From positions 1 through 64,000 of the forward strand of contig NZ_RKMB01000028.1 in NCBI RefSeq assembly GCF_003797765.1: DNA of 64,000 bases, written 5' to 3'. This DNA is from Ramlibacter sp. WS9. Lineage in GTDB: Bacteria; Pseudomonadota; Gammaproteobacteria; Burkholderiales; Burkholderiaceae_C. A program made the translations under genes and the position numbers. How positions within the stretch are numbered: the first letter of the stretch is position 1; every line of letters starts with the position of its first letter. The notes below the pieces were generated by a model. The model did no database searches. It was not told the DNA's origin and saw only the letters and a list, made by a program, of their open reading frames with translations. Of the stretch, positions 8,091-16,428 are shown piece by piece.

Positions 8091-8941
8091 CGAAGTGGCT
8101 GTTGCTCTTTCTGTGGGCGCTGGCGTCGCACGTGCAGGCCGTCCAGGTCGTGGACGACCGCGGCGTCGCCGTCGAACTGCCTCGCCCGCCGCAACGCATC
8201 GTCGTCATGCTGCCGTCGCTCACCGAAGTGATTTGCGAGATGGGCGCATGCGACCGGCTCGTGGCCGTGGACGACTTCTCGAACTGGCCGGCGCAAGTGC
8301 GCAAGCTGCCGCACGTGGGCGGGCTCGAGGACGCCAACATCGAGATGATCGTGGCGCTCAAGCCCGATGTCGTGTTGCTCGCATCCTCGTCACGGGCCGT
8401 CGGGCGGCTCGAGGGCTTGGGCATCAAAGTCCTGACGCTGGAGCCCAAGAACTTCGCCGACCTGCGCCGCGTCTGGATGCAGCTCGCACTGCTGCTGGGC
8501 GTGAGCGACGGGCACGCGCGCTGGCAGCGCCTGGACGCAGAGGTCGATGCGCAGGCGGGCCGGCTGCCCGCCTCGCTGCGCGGCACCAAGGTGTACATCG
8601 AAGTGGACACCGGCCCGTACGCCGCGAGCGAGGCCTCGTTCATCGGCGAAGTGCTGGCGCGCGTGGGCGCGGCCAACGTCGTGCCGGGTCAGCTCGGGCC
8701 ATTCCCCAAGCTCAACGGCGAGTTCGTCGTGCGGGCGGACCCGCAAGTGATCATGATTTCCGACCATGCATCGCCCCCCATCGCCAGCCGCGCCGGCTGG
8801 GACCGCATCCGGGCGGTGCGCGATGGGCGCGTCTGCACGTACGACCGCGCGCAGGGCGATGTGCTCGTGCGGCCCGGCCCGCGCATGGCGCAAGCCGCGA
8901 AGATCATGGTCGACTGCTTGCAAGGGCGGTCGGGCAAGTGA
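8087..8941 (+). CDS. btuF: Periplasmic cobalamin-binding protein BtuF
   Basis: 284 aa. A hydrophobic signal peptide (MTKWLLLFLWALASHVQA) is followed by VQVVDDRGVAVELPRPPQRIVVMLPSLTEV in two adjoining stretches, the typical BtuF/FecB opening. ALKPDVVLLASS and the C-terminal RPGPRMAQAAKIM are family features. It delivers cobalamin from BtuB to the BtuCD permease. Its start overlaps the cobU stop by ATGA. It is the second BtuF-like gene of the operon, but the only one with an export signal, so it is the better candidate for the BtuCD partner. Confidence 0.9.
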   Translation: MTKWLLLFLWALASHVQAVQVVDDRGVAVELPRPPQRIVVMLPSLTEVICEMGACDRLVAVDDFSNWPAQVRKLPHVGGLEDANIEMIVALKPDVVLLASSSRAVGRLEGLGIKVLTLEPKNFADLRRVWMQLALLLGVSDGHARWQRLDAEVDAQAGRLPASLRGTKVYIEVDTGPYAASEASFIGEVLARVGAANVVPGQLGPFPKLNGEFVVRADPQVIMISDHASPPIASRAGWDRIRAVRDGRVCTYDRAQGDVLVRPGPRMAQAAKIMVDCLQGRSGK

Positions 8942-8966
8942 CTACGCCCCGCGCTGCCCATGAATT

Positions 8967-9005
8967 ACTCCCTCTCCCTCTGGGAGAGGGCGGGGGTGAG
9001 GGCAC
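8967..9005. repeat. Dispersed repeat family A between btuF and btuC
   Basis: A complete copy: CTCCCTCTCCCTCTGGGAGA followed by GGGCGGGGGTGAGGGCAC. The two halves form a hairpin (CTCTCCC with GGGAGAG). The GTG start codon of btuC begins at the next base, so the GTGAGGG of the repeat sits where a Shine-Dalgarno sequence is needed. Confidence 0.75.
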
Positions 9006-9995
9006 GTGACCAAGTTGCGCTCCCCTCTGAGCCTCGCAATTTCCCTCTTGCTTGCGACGGCGCTCCTCTGCATCGCCGGCGTAGCCGTCGGCAGCCTCGG
9101 CTGGGAGCCTCTCTGGCACCGCACCGGCGAAGCGTCCGCCGCGATCCTTTGGGACATCCGCCTGCCGCGCACGCTCGGCGCGTGGCTCGCGGGCGCGTTG
9201 CTGGGCCTCGCCGGGGCCATTGCGCAAGGCCTGTTCCGCAATCCATTGGCCGATCCCTATCTGCTGGGCAGCGCTACCGGCGCGGCCCTGGGCGTGGCGA
9301 TCCTGCTGGTGTTGATCGGGGCTTCCCCGCTCGCCGCTTCGGGATGGGTCGCGCGCCTGGGCATGACGGGCGCGGCCTTCGCGGGCGCCGTCGCCGCGGT
9401 GCTGGTCACACTCGGCCTCGCCAAAGGCGTGCAGCACACGTTGCGCCTGCTGCTGGCCGGCATCGTGGTCGGCATGGTGTTCGGTGCGTTCGCGGCGCTG
9501 GTGATGTTCTGGGCGCCCGAGATCATGCGGGCGATGCAGGGTTTTCTGCTGGGCACCACCGGCTTTCTGGGCTGGGCCAGCGTCGGCTTGATGGCCGCGC
9601 TGTTCGCGCTCTGCCTTGCGATCGCAGTCGTTTTCAGCCGGGCGCTGGATGCGCTGTCGCTCGGCGACACCACCGCCGCGAGCCTGGGCGTGGCGCTCAT
9701 GCCGGTCCGCATGATGATGGTCGGCGCCATGGCCCTCGCGACGGGGGCCGCCGTGGCGCAGGTCGGCCTGATCGCGTTCATCGGCCTCGTCGCGCCGCAT
9801 CTGGTGCGCGCCGCCGCCAAGCCCACGCACCGGTGGCTGCTGCCGCTCGCCGCGCTCACCGGAGGCGTGCTGCTGCTGGCCGCGGACGTGTTGGCCCGCT
9901 GGCTGCTCGCGCCGCAGGAACTGCCGGTGGGCGTGCTGACGGCGGTGCTGGGCGGCGGGTACCTGCTCTGGCTGATGCACAGGAGGCCGATATGA
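9006..9995 (+). CDS. btuC: Cobalamin ABC transporter permease BtuC
   Basis: 329 aa, FecCD-family permease with about ten membrane helices. The signatures LPRTLGAWLAGALLGLAGAI and NPLADPYLLGSATGAALGV lie near the N-terminus, and GLIAFIGLVAPHLVRA, the coupling-helix region that contacts the ATPase, near residue 255. The start is GTG directly after the family A repeat, which supplies the only visible ribosome-binding sequence. The TGA overlaps the btuD ATG. It forms the inner-membrane channel for B12 with BtuD and receives substrate from BtuF. Confidence 0.92.
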   Translation: MTKLRSPLSLAISLLLATALLCIAGVAVGSLGWEPLWHRTGEASAAILWDIRLPRTLGAWLAGALLGLAGAIAQGLFRNPLADPYLLGSATGAALGVAILLVLIGASPLAASGWVARLGMTGAAFAGAVAAVLVTLGLAKGVQHTLRLLLAGIVVGMVFGAFAALVMFWAPEIMRAMQGFLLGTTGFLGWASVGLMAALFALCLAIAVVFSRALDALSLGDTTAASLGVALMPVRMMMVGAMALATGAAVAQVGLIAFIGLVAPHLVRAAAKPTHRWLLPLAALTGGVLLLAADVLARWLLAPQELPVGVLTAVLGGGYLLWLMHRRPI

Positions 9996-10765
9996 CGGCC
10001 GCGAACGTCGCACTGCGCGCTGACGGCTTGCAGGTCGTCCTTGGCGGCGTCGAGGTTCTGCATGGGGTCACGCTGGCGTTGCCCGCGGGCCGCTGGACAG
10101 CCATCGTGGGCCCGAACGGAGCGGGCAAGACCACGCTCTTGAAATCGCTGGCGCAGTTGCTGCCGTACCAGGGCCGCGTGCAGTTGCAGGGGCGCGATGC
10201 GCGCGAATGGACGCACAAGGCGCGCGCACGCACGCTGGCCTGGCTGGGACAGAACGAGGGCGGCGCCGAAGACCTGTTGGCGCAGGACGTGGTGATGCTC
10301 GGGCGGTTGCCGCACCAGCCCTGGCTCGGCGCTTCCAACGCGCAGGACCACGCGGCTGTGCGAGCCGCGATGCAGGAAACGCAGTGCTGGGACTGGCACG
10401 GCCGGACGCTGGGCAGTCTTTCGGGCGGCGAGCGCCAGCGCGTCCTGCTGGCGCGGGCGCTGGCGGTGCAAGCACCGTTGCTGCTCATGGACGAGCCGCT
10501 GGCCAACCTCGACCCGCCGCACCAGGCGGATTGGCTGCGCATCGTCCGCCGCCACGTCGAGCGCGGCGGCACGGCGGTGAGCGTGCTGCACGAGATCACG
10601 ATGGCGCTGCACGCCGACGAGATGGTGGTGATGGATGCCGGGCGCATCGTTCATCAGGGCGCGTGCGCGGATGGCGCGACGCATCGTGCGTTGGAGAATG
10701 TGTTCCAGCAGCGCGTTGCCATTCATTCGCTGGCGGGCCAGTGGGTGTCGCTGCCGAACGAATGA
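9992..10765 (+). CDS. btuD: Cobalamin ABC transporter ATPase BtuD
   Basis: 257 aa. Walker A GPNGAGKTTLL, signature LSGGERQRVLLARAL, Walker B LLLMDEPLANLDPP and the switch histidine in VLHEITMA are all present and in order. It powers BtuC. The ATG overlaps the btuC stop (ATGA) and AGGAGG sits at 9981-9986. The length fits the FecE/BtuD family with no extra domain. Confidence 0.92.
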   Translation: MTAANVALRADGLQVVLGGVEVLHGVTLALPAGRWTAIVGPNGAGKTTLLKSLAQLLPYQGRVQLQGRDAREWTHKARARTLAWLGQNEGGAEDLLAQDVVMLGRLPHQPWLGASNAQDHAAVRAAMQETQCWDWHGRTLGSLSGGERQRVLLARALAVQAPLLLMDEPLANLDPPHQADWLRIVRRHVERGGTAVSVLHEITMALHADEMVVMDAGRIVHQGACADGATHRALENVFQQRVAIHSLAGQWVSLPNE

Positions 10766-10766
10766 G

Positions 10767-10793
10767 CAATTAATTGGAATCTGACCCCCATTG
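10767..10793. repeat. Fragment of an AATTAATTGG...CTGACCCC type repeat
   Basis: CAATTAATTGGAATCTGACC followed by CCCATTG resembles the short palindrome with AATTAATTGGGGTCAGA cores often found scattered in proteobacterial genomes. Only this one copy was noticed in the window. It occupies the gap between btuD and cbiB. Confidence 0.3.
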
Positions 10794-10811
10794 TTTGAAG
10801 CAGCCCAACCC

Positions 10812-11765
10812 ATGACCGCCTGGACCGCTGTGATCGCGCTGCTGTTCGCGTTCTGCCTGGACCGCTGGTTCGGCGAGCCGGGGGCGCGCTGGCATCCGGT
10901 CACGTGGATGGGCAAGTACCTGGGCTGGATGGGGGGCTGGATCGCGCCGCGCGAAGCCTTGCCTTCCCCCAACTGGCGCGCGTTCTGGTCGGGCGCTCTG
11001 GCCTGGTACGGCGGCGCCGCGATCGTCGGGCTGATCGCCTGGTTGCTGCAATGGGCACTGCTGCAATTGAATGAGGCCCTGGCCGGGTTGCTGATCGGCG
11101 CGCTGTTCAAGCCCATGCTGTCGTGGCGGATGCTTCGCGTCGAAGTGGCGAACGTCGAAGCGGCGCTGGGGCGTTCGCTCGACGCCGGCCGCCTGCAGGT
11201 CGGGCGGCTGGTGAGCCGCCAAGTGATGCAGTTGAGCGAGTCGCAGGTGCGCGAAAGCGCGATCGAGTCGCTGGCTGAGAACCTCAACGATTCGGTGGTG
11301 GCGCCGGTGTTCTGGTTCCTGGTGTTCGGCTTGCCAGGGGCTGTGGTCTACCGCTTCGCCAACACCGCCGACGCGATGTGGGGCTACAAGGGCTTTCGCG
11401 CCGGCATGGACTGGGAATGGGCCGGCAAGTGGGCCGCCCGCGCCGACGACGTCATGTCGTGGATTCCCGCGCGCATCACCGCGTTGCTGATCGCCGCGCC
11501 GGCGGGTGGCTTGCCGCTTGTACGGCTTCGGCGCGAAGCGGCGGCGACGCCATCGCCCAACAGCGGCTGGCCCATGGCGGCGATGGCGCTGGCGCTGGGC
11601 GCGCGCCTGTCCAAACCCGGTGTGTACGCGCTCAACGAAGCGGGCCGCGCACCCGACGCGGCAGCGACGGCAAGGGCGCTGAGGTTGTCGAGCCAGGCGG
11701 TGGCGATGATGCTGGCCTCGAGCTGCGTCGCGATCTTCCTGCTGGCCTGGGAGATGCCCTGGTGA
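10812..11765 (+). CDS. cbiB: Adenosylcobinamide-phosphate synthase CbiB (CobD)
   Basis: 317 aa from the ATG at 10812; an in-frame TTG seven codons earlier (10791) lies inside a repeat fragment and is less likely. It opens with hydrophobic sequence and DRWFGEPGARWHPVTWMGKY, the hallmark DxxxGxPxxxHPVxWxG of the family. ESLAENLNDSVVAPVFWFLVFGLPG and NTADAMWGY are further CbiB motifs. This inner-membrane enzyme joins adenosylcobyric acid to aminopropanol (or its phosphate). The stop overlaps the GTG of cobQ. The threonine-phosphate decarboxylase that would make its substrate is not in the window. Confidence 0.92.
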   Translation: MTAWTAVIALLFAFCLDRWFGEPGARWHPVTWMGKYLGWMGGWIAPREALPSPNWRAFWSGALAWYGGAAIVGLIAWLLQWALLQLNEALAGLLIGALFKPMLSWRMLRVEVANVEAALGRSLDAGRLQVGRLVSRQVMQLSESQVRESAIESLAENLNDSVVAPVFWFLVFGLPGAVVYRFANTADAMWGYKGFRAGMDWEWAGKWAARADDVMSWIPARITALLIAAPAGGLPLVRLRREAAATPSPNSGWPMAAMALALGARLSKPGVYALNEAGRAPDAAATARALRLSSQAVAMMLASSCVAIFLLAWEMPW

Positions 11766-13261
11766 CCGCCCGCTGCGTCATGGTGCTGGGAACAACCAGC
11801 GGCGCGGGCAAGAGTTGGCTCGCCACCGCGTTGTGCCGGTGGTACGCGCGGCAGGGCCTCAAGGTCGCGCCCTTCAAGGCGCAGAACATGAGCAACAACG
11901 CACGGGTCGTGAGTGGAGGCGAGATCGGCAGCGCGCAGTATTTCCAGGCGCTCGCCGCGCGTGCCGAGCCCAGCGTGCTGATGAACCCGTTGCTGCTCAA
12001 GCCGGAACGCGACACGCACAGCCAGGTGGTGTTGCTGGGACAAGTGAGCGACGAACTCACACACATGGCGTGGCACGAGCGGAGCGCGCATGTGTGGCCA
12101 GAGATCACCCGAGCGATCGACGAATTGCGCGCGCAGAACGACGTGGTGGTGATCGAAGGCGCGGGCTCGCCGGCCGAGATCAACCTGATGGCGACCGACA
12201 TCGTCAACATGCGCGTGGCCGAGTACGCCGACGCGCGCTGCCTGCTGGTGACCGACATCGACCGCGGCGGTGCATTCGCGCACCTCTACGGCACCTGGGC
12301 GCTGCTGGATGAATCGCTGCATCGATTGATCGCGGGATTCGTGCTGAACAAGTTCCGGGGCGACGCTTCGCTGCTGGCACCCGGGCCGCAAAGGCTGGAG
12401 GAGCTGACGGGCATCCCCACCGTGGCCACGTTGCCGATGTGGTGGCACCACGGCCTTCCTGAGGAGGACGGCTTCTTTCACCCTCTCCCCTTGGGAGAGG
12501 GCAGGGGTGAGGGCTGTCCGCCCGACAAAACCATCGCCGTCATCGCCTACCCGCGCATCAGCAACCTCGACGAATTCCAGCCCCTGAAGAACGTGCCGGG
12601 TGTGCGCCTCGTATGGGCGCGCTCGTCCGCCGACGTGGCGCAGGCCGACTGGATCATCCTGCCCGGCTCCAAGCACACCAGCGGCGACCTGGCCTGGCTG
12701 CGCGCGCAGGGCCTGGACCGTGCGATCGCGCAGCATGCCCAGCGCGGCGGTGCCGTGCTGGGCATCTGCGGCGGCTTGCAGATGCTGGGCGAGGCGCTGA
12801 TCGATCCGCACGCCATCGACGGCAACGGCCCAGGGCTGGGATTGCTCCCTCTGGTGACGGTCTTCGAAACCGACAAGCTGGTGAAGAAGACGCGCAGCCG
12901 GTTTTCAGCATTGGCCGGCGGATGGTCGGCGTTGTCGAATCTCGACGTGCAAGGCTATGAGATTCACCACGGCCGTACCGCGCAGCACGCGGGCATGGCG
13001 CCCGCCCGCATCGCCATGCCCGATGGCCTGGCGTGGCAGAACGACGAGGGCAACGTCCTCGGCGTTTACCTGCACGGGCTGTTCGAAGACCCGGCCGTTT
13101 TGCATGCGCTCTTTGGCGCCGAAGCGCCGACGCTGGACAGCGTGTTCGACGGGCTGGCGGATTTCATCGACAAACACTTCGCCCCGAATGTCATCCCGGA
13201 CTTGATCCGGGGTCCATCGGGGCGTGCCGTAAACCTGGACTGCGGGTCGAGCCCGCAATGA
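11762..13261 (+). CDS. cobQ: Cobyric acid synthase CobQ
   Basis: 499 aa, GTG start overlapping the cbiB stop (GTGA); an ATG six codons later is an alternative. The N-terminal dethiobiotin-synthetase-like domain has P-loop GTTSGAGKSW, KAQNMSNNARV and LLVTDIDRGGAFA. The C-terminal type I glutamine amidotransferase domain has the nucleophile motif GICGGLQMLG and YLHGLFED with the catalytic His. It amidates the corrin-ring carboxylates. Two repeat-derived stretches are visible: HPLPLGEGRGEG (about 240-251) in the interdomain linker, from family A, and the last ~23 residues after HFAPN, from family C. Confidence 0.92.
   Translation: MTARCVMVLGTTSGAGKSWLATALCRWYARQGLKVAPFKAQNMSNNARVVSGGEIGSAQYFQALAARAEPSVLMNPLLLKPERDTHSQVVLLGQVSDELTHMAWHERSAHVWPEITRAIDELRAQNDVVVIEGAGSPAEINLMATDIVNMRVAEYADARCLLVTDIDRGGAFAHLYGTWALLDESLHRLIAGFVLNKFRGDASLLAPGPQRLEELTGIPTVATLPMWWHHGLPEEDGFFHPLPLGEGRGEGCPPDKTIAVIAYPRISNLDEFQPLKNVPGVRLVWARSSADVAQADWIILPGSKHTSGDLAWLRAQGLDRAIAQHAQRGGAVLGICGGLQMLGEALIDPHAIDGNGPGLGLLPLVTVFETDKLVKKTRSRFSALAGGWSALSNLDVQGYEIHHGRTAQHAGMAPARIAMPDGLAWQNDEGNVLGVYLHGLFEDPAVLHALFGAEAPTLDSVFDGLADFIDKHFAPNVIPDLIRGPSGRAVNLDCGSSPQ
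12480..12514. repeat. Dispersed repeat family A inside cobQ
   Basis: ACCCTCTCCCCTTGGGAGAG followed by GGCAGGGGTGAGGGC, a full copy with hairpin arms CTCTCCC/GGGAGAG. It is in frame and encodes PLPLGEGRGEG at the join between the two CobQ domains, where an insertion is likely to be tolerated. Confidence 0.75.
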
Positions 13262-13263
13262 CA
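13189..13263. repeat. Dispersed repeat family C across the cobQ/cobT junction
   Basis: A 75-bp element bounded by TGTCAT and ATGACA (inverted ends) with two internal hairpins: CCCGGACTTGATCCGGG and GCGGGTCGAGCCCGC. It encodes the last residues and stop of cobQ and ends in the ATG now usable as the cobT start. Partial copies lie at 61-113 and near 28362. No target-site duplication can be fixed by eye. Confidence 0.6.
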
Positions 13264-14310
13264 CACCTCATGCAAATCCCCGACATTTCGAACGAAGCAC
13301 TTGCACAACGCCTGCAGCACAAGCTCGACCACAAGACCAAGCCGCTGGGCTCGCTCGGCCGCCTGGAAGCCCTGGCCTTGCAGATCGGGCTGATCCTGGA
13401 CACGGAGTCACCGCAACTCGCGCAGCCGCAACTCGTCGTCTTCGCCGCGGACCACGGACTCGCCGGGCGCGGTGTGTCGGCCTACCCGAGTGACGTGACC
13501 TGGCAGATGGTGGAGAACTTCCTGGCGGGTGGCGCCGCAGTGAGCATCCTGGCGCGGCAACACGGCCTGGCGCTCACCGTGGTGGACTGCGGGGTGGCAC
13601 GCGACTTCGCACCGCGAGAAGGCCTGTTGATCCGGAAGATCGCCGCCGGCACCGCGGATTCTTCCGTCGGCCCCGCCATGAGCGCTGCGCAATGCGACGA
13701 GGCCATCGCGAACGGCCGCGACGTGGTGCGCAGCCTTCCGGGCAATGCCTTGCTGCTCGGCGAGATGGGCATAGGCAACACCTCGGCCGCTTCCTTGCTG
13801 CTGGCGCGGCTGACCGGCCAGGAATTGTTGGAGTGCGTGGGCGCAGGCACCGGCCTGGACGATGCAGGCATCGAGCGCAAGCGGCGCGTGCTGCAAGAGG
13901 TGCTCGACTTCCACGCGCACGCCACGCAACCCCTGCAAGCACTGGCGGCTTTCGGTGGCTTCGAGATCGCCACGATGGTGGGGGCAGTGCTGGAAGCCGC
14001 GGCGCAGCGGCGAGTGATCGTGGTGGACGGCTTCATCTCCACAGCGGCCGTGCTGGTGGCGGCGAAGCTGCAGCCGCACGTCACGCAGCGTTGCGTCTTT
14101 GCGCACCGCTCCGGCGAATGCGGCCACGCGCTGATGCTTCGTCACCTCGGCCCGAACGCCAGCCAGCCGGCGCGGGCGTTGCTCGACATGGGAATGCGGC
14201 TAGGGGAAGGCTCGGGCGCCGCGCTCGCATGGCCGCTGCTCGTTTCCGCATGCGCGCTGCTGCGCGACATGGCGAGCTTCGAGTCCGCCGGCGTATCAGG
14301 GCCGGCGTGA
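13258..14310 (+). CDS. cobT: Nicotinate-nucleotide--dimethylbenzimidazole phosphoribosyltransferase CobT
   Basis: 350 aa from the ATG at 13258; the ATG at 13270 (MQIPDISN) may be the ancestral start because the first four codons lie at the end of a family C repeat. Family motifs: KPLGSLGRLEALALQIG, VFAADHGLAGRGVSAYP, GEMGIGNTSAASLLLARL and LGEGSGAALAWPL, the last carrying the catalytic glutamate. It makes alpha-ribazole phosphate, the lower-ligand precursor used by CobS. Length matches CobT. It overlaps cobS by GTGA. Confidence 0.93.
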   Translation: MTHLMQIPDISNEALAQRLQHKLDHKTKPLGSLGRLEALALQIGLILDTESPQLAQPQLVVFAADHGLAGRGVSAYPSDVTWQMVENFLAGGAAVSILARQHGLALTVVDCGVARDFAPREGLLIRKIAAGTADSSVGPAMSAAQCDEAIANGRDVVRSLPGNALLLGEMGIGNTSAASLLLARLTGQELLECVGAGTGLDDAGIERKRRVLQEVLDFHAHATQPLQALAAFGGFEIATMVGAVLEAAAQRRVIVVDGFISTAAVLVAAKLQPHVTQRCVFAHRSGECGHALMLRHLGPNASQPARALLDMGMRLGEGSGAALAWPLLVSACALLRDMASFESAGVSGPA

Positions 14311-15116
14311 ACAAGCTGGCGCCATCGGTGCGCGCGATGGTGCTGGCACTGCAGTACTTCACGCGCGTGCCGATGCCGCGCCGCGTGCTGGACTGGACGG
14401 GATTCGACGAGACCTTGCAGCGCGCGAGCCTGGCCCACTTTCCCGGTGCGGGCTGGGTCGTGGGCATCGTTGGGGCGGGTTTCTATGCCGCAATGCTGTT
14501 GCTGCTTCCGCCTTCCAGCTTCGCGCACATGGCGGCGGCCGTGGTGTCAACGATTGCGACGGTGCTACTGACAGGCGCGCTGCATGAAGACGGCTTGGCG
14601 GATACGGCAGACGGCTTGGCGGCCGGCAGCGCACAGCAAGCGCTTGAAGTCATGAAGGATTCACGGCTCGGTCCGTCCGGCGCGTTGGCAGTGATCCTGG
14701 CGTTGTTGGCCAAGATATTCCTGCTGAGCAGCGTCGGCATCGGTGCCGGATGGGTCGCGGCGATCGCGGCGCTGATGGGCGGCCATGTGGTGTCGCGCGG
14801 CCTCAGCCTGGGCATCGTCGCCACGTTGGTGCATGTCGGACATGCGGCCACGTCGAAGTCGCTTCCCGTGGCGCGGCAGATCGGCCGCCGCGGTTTGCTG
14901 GCGGCTGCAATCTGGTGCGTCGCGGCCTGGATGTGCACTGCCGTGCTGGTGTCGACCGCCGCGGCCGCGGTCGCGTTGATTCTCTCCTTGATCGCGCTGT
15001 GGGGCGTGCGCCTCCTGTTGGCGCGCCGTCTCGCGGGGTTCACCGGTGACTGCCTGGGCGCCACGCAGCAACTGTGCGAGATCGCTTTTTACCTGGGGAT
15101 GGCCGTCGCCATGTGA
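14307..15116 (+). CDS. cobS: Adenosylcobinamide-GDP ribazoletransferase CobS
   Basis: 269 aa, GTG start overlapping the cobT stop. It is an inner-membrane protein with six or seven hydrophobic segments. The motif ALHEDGLADTADGLAAG (near residue 92) gives the acidic metal-binding cluster of cobalamin synthase, and SRLGPSGALAVIL follows. It joins AdoCbi-GDP to alpha-ribazole phosphate, the last step of the salvage pathway. It is the last gene of the run that starts at the riboswitch. No cobC phosphatase follows. Confidence 0.92.
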   Translation: MNKLAPSVRAMVLALQYFTRVPMPRRVLDWTGFDETLQRASLAHFPGAGWVVGIVGAGFYAAMLLLLPPSSFAHMAAAVVSTIATVLLTGALHEDGLADTADGLAAGSAQQALEVMKDSRLGPSGALAVILALLAKIFLLSSVGIGAGWVAAIAALMGGHVVSRGLSLGIVATLVHVGHAATSKSLPVARQIGRRGLLAAAIWCVAAWMCTAVLVSTAAAAVALILSLIALWGVRLLLARRLAGFTGDCLGATQQLCEIAFYLGMAVAM

Positions 15117-15220
15117 TGTAGGGCAATCCTGGGGCAATCTCCCAGCAACACCTGTTGTAAGCGGGCGTTGCACGGTCTATGCTTGGCTCGTCTCGCACCC
15201 CATCACAACGGGAGAGCCTC

Positions 15221-15658
15221 ATGTACAAACGAATCCTCCTCGCTTACGACGGCTCCGATGCAGGGCAGAAGGCCCTTCTCGACTGCCAGGACCTGGCCAA
15301 CTGGAGTCAGTCGGAACTCTTCCTCATCGCGGTGATGCCTTCGGCCATGAGCTTCGTGGGGCTGGAGGGCGGCGTCTACGACATGGAACTGGAAGAGCGC
15401 GAGAAGAAGAAGCACCGGGCAGTGCTCGAAGATGGCTTGCGTCGCCTGGCGGATGTCGGCTCTGTCGCCAAAGGCGAGGTGCTGGTGGGCGAAGCGATCG
15501 ACGAGATCACCAAGTACGCCCGCAAGATCGAAGCGAACCTGATCGTCGTCGGGCACAAGCACCTGGACAGCTGGGCCGCACGCTGGTGGCGGGGCTCGAT
15601 CTCCGGGGCCTTGATCGAGCACGCGCCCTGCAGCGTGCTGGTCGTCATCACGCATTAA
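15221..15658 (+). CDS. Universal stress protein, UspA family
   Basis: 145 aa from the ATG at 15221, preceded by GGGAGAG at a good distance. It opens MYKRILLAYDGSDAGQKAL, the UspA N-terminus with the Asp that contacts nucleotide. LIVVGHKHLDSW and RGSISGALIEHAPCSVLVV match the C-terminal family signature; the spacing of the glycine motif differs a little from strict ATP-binding Usp proteins. It is a cytoplasmic dimer in stress survival. It is separated from cobS by about 100 bp and probably has its own promoter. Confidence 0.9.
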   Translation: MYKRILLAYDGSDAGQKALLDCQDLANWSQSELFLIAVMPSAMSFVGLEGGVYDMELEEREKKKHRAVLEDGLRRLADVGSVAKGEVLVGEAIDEITKYARKIEANLIVVGHKHLDSWAARWWRGSISGALIEHAPCSVLVVITH

Positions 15659-16372
15659 ATGACCCACCCCCGAAGCGCCTCCGGCGCCCCCTCCTCAAGG
15701 GGGCGCCATCAGCGGCCCGGCAAAACCGGTTCCGCGGTGGCCCCCGAAGGGCGCGCCGCCGCGCTCGAGCAGTACCGCCGGCGGGCTGACCGGTACGACC
15801 GCGAACTGGCCCTCTTCGAGCCCATCCGCAACGATGCAGTGGCCTGCCTGCGCCTCGCTCGCAACGACACGGTGCTGGACGTCGGCTGCGGCACCGGCCT
15901 CTCGTTCCAGCTGTTTCATGACCGGATCGGCGAGGGCGGGCGCATCGTCGGCATCGAACAGTGCCCCGAGATGCTGGCGAAGGCGCAGCAACGCGTGGAG
16001 CAGCACCGCTGGCGCAACGTCGACCTGGTCTGTGCCCCGGCCGCGACGGCGCGGGTGCCTGTGCGGGCCGACGCGGCGCTGTTTCATTTCACACACGATG
16101 TGCTGCGCGACGAGGCCGCGGTCGACAACGTGCTGTCGCACCTTGAGCCCGGGGCGCGGGTGGTCGCGTCCGGACTGCAGTGGGCACCGCCCTGGGCCTG
16201 GCCGGCCAACGGCTTCGTGATGTTGGCGGCGATGTACTCGGTAACTTCGCTGGAAGGGCTGGGTCGCCCCTGGGACCGGCTGGCCGCACGCTTGAAGGAC
16301 GTCGAGGTGCGGACCTTGATGATGGGTGGAATCTACATCGCCAGCGGCGTGTACTCGCCGCGGCGCCATTGA
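15659..16372 (+). CDS. Class I SAM-dependent methyltransferase
   Basis: 237 aa from the ATG that touches the usp stop. The first ~26 residues are read from a family B-like repeat, so the GTG at 15737 (VAPEGRAAALEQYRRRADRYD) may be the original start. Methyltransferase motif I is DVGCGTGLSFQLF, and GRIVGIEQCPEMLAKAQQRV supplies the acidic residue for the SAM ribose. The C-terminal half (LQWAPPWAWPANGFV) does not identify a substrate. It may be translated together with the Usp gene. Confidence 0.8.
   Translation: MTHPRSASGAPSSRGRHQRPGKTGSAVAPEGRAAALEQYRRRADRYDRELALFEPIRNDAVACLRLARNDTVLDVGCGTGLSFQLFHDRIGEGGRIVGIEQCPEMLAKAQQRVEQHRWRNVDLVCAPAATARVPVRADAALFHFTHDVLRDEAAVDNVLSHLEPGARVVASGLQWAPPWAWPANGFVMLAAMYSVTSLEGLGRPWDRLAARLKDVEVRTLMMGGIYIASGVYSPRRH
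15661..15745. repeat. Family B-like GC repeat at the start of the methyltransferase gene
   Basis: Contains GGCGCCCCCTCCTCAAGGGG GCGCC (palindromic) and GCGGCCCGGC, like the right part of 7431-7511. It is read in frame as the N-terminal tail of the methyltransferase. Confidence 0.5.
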
Positions 16373-16428
16373 GCCGTCGCGGGACAACCCCGATGGCCGG
16401 GGCATGGGGCTGGGTTAGCCTATCGCCC

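Noticed and set aside
13189..13263. Element considered as an insertion sequence
   Set aside because: It is only 75 bp, has no transposase and no certain target duplication, so it is kept as a repeat.
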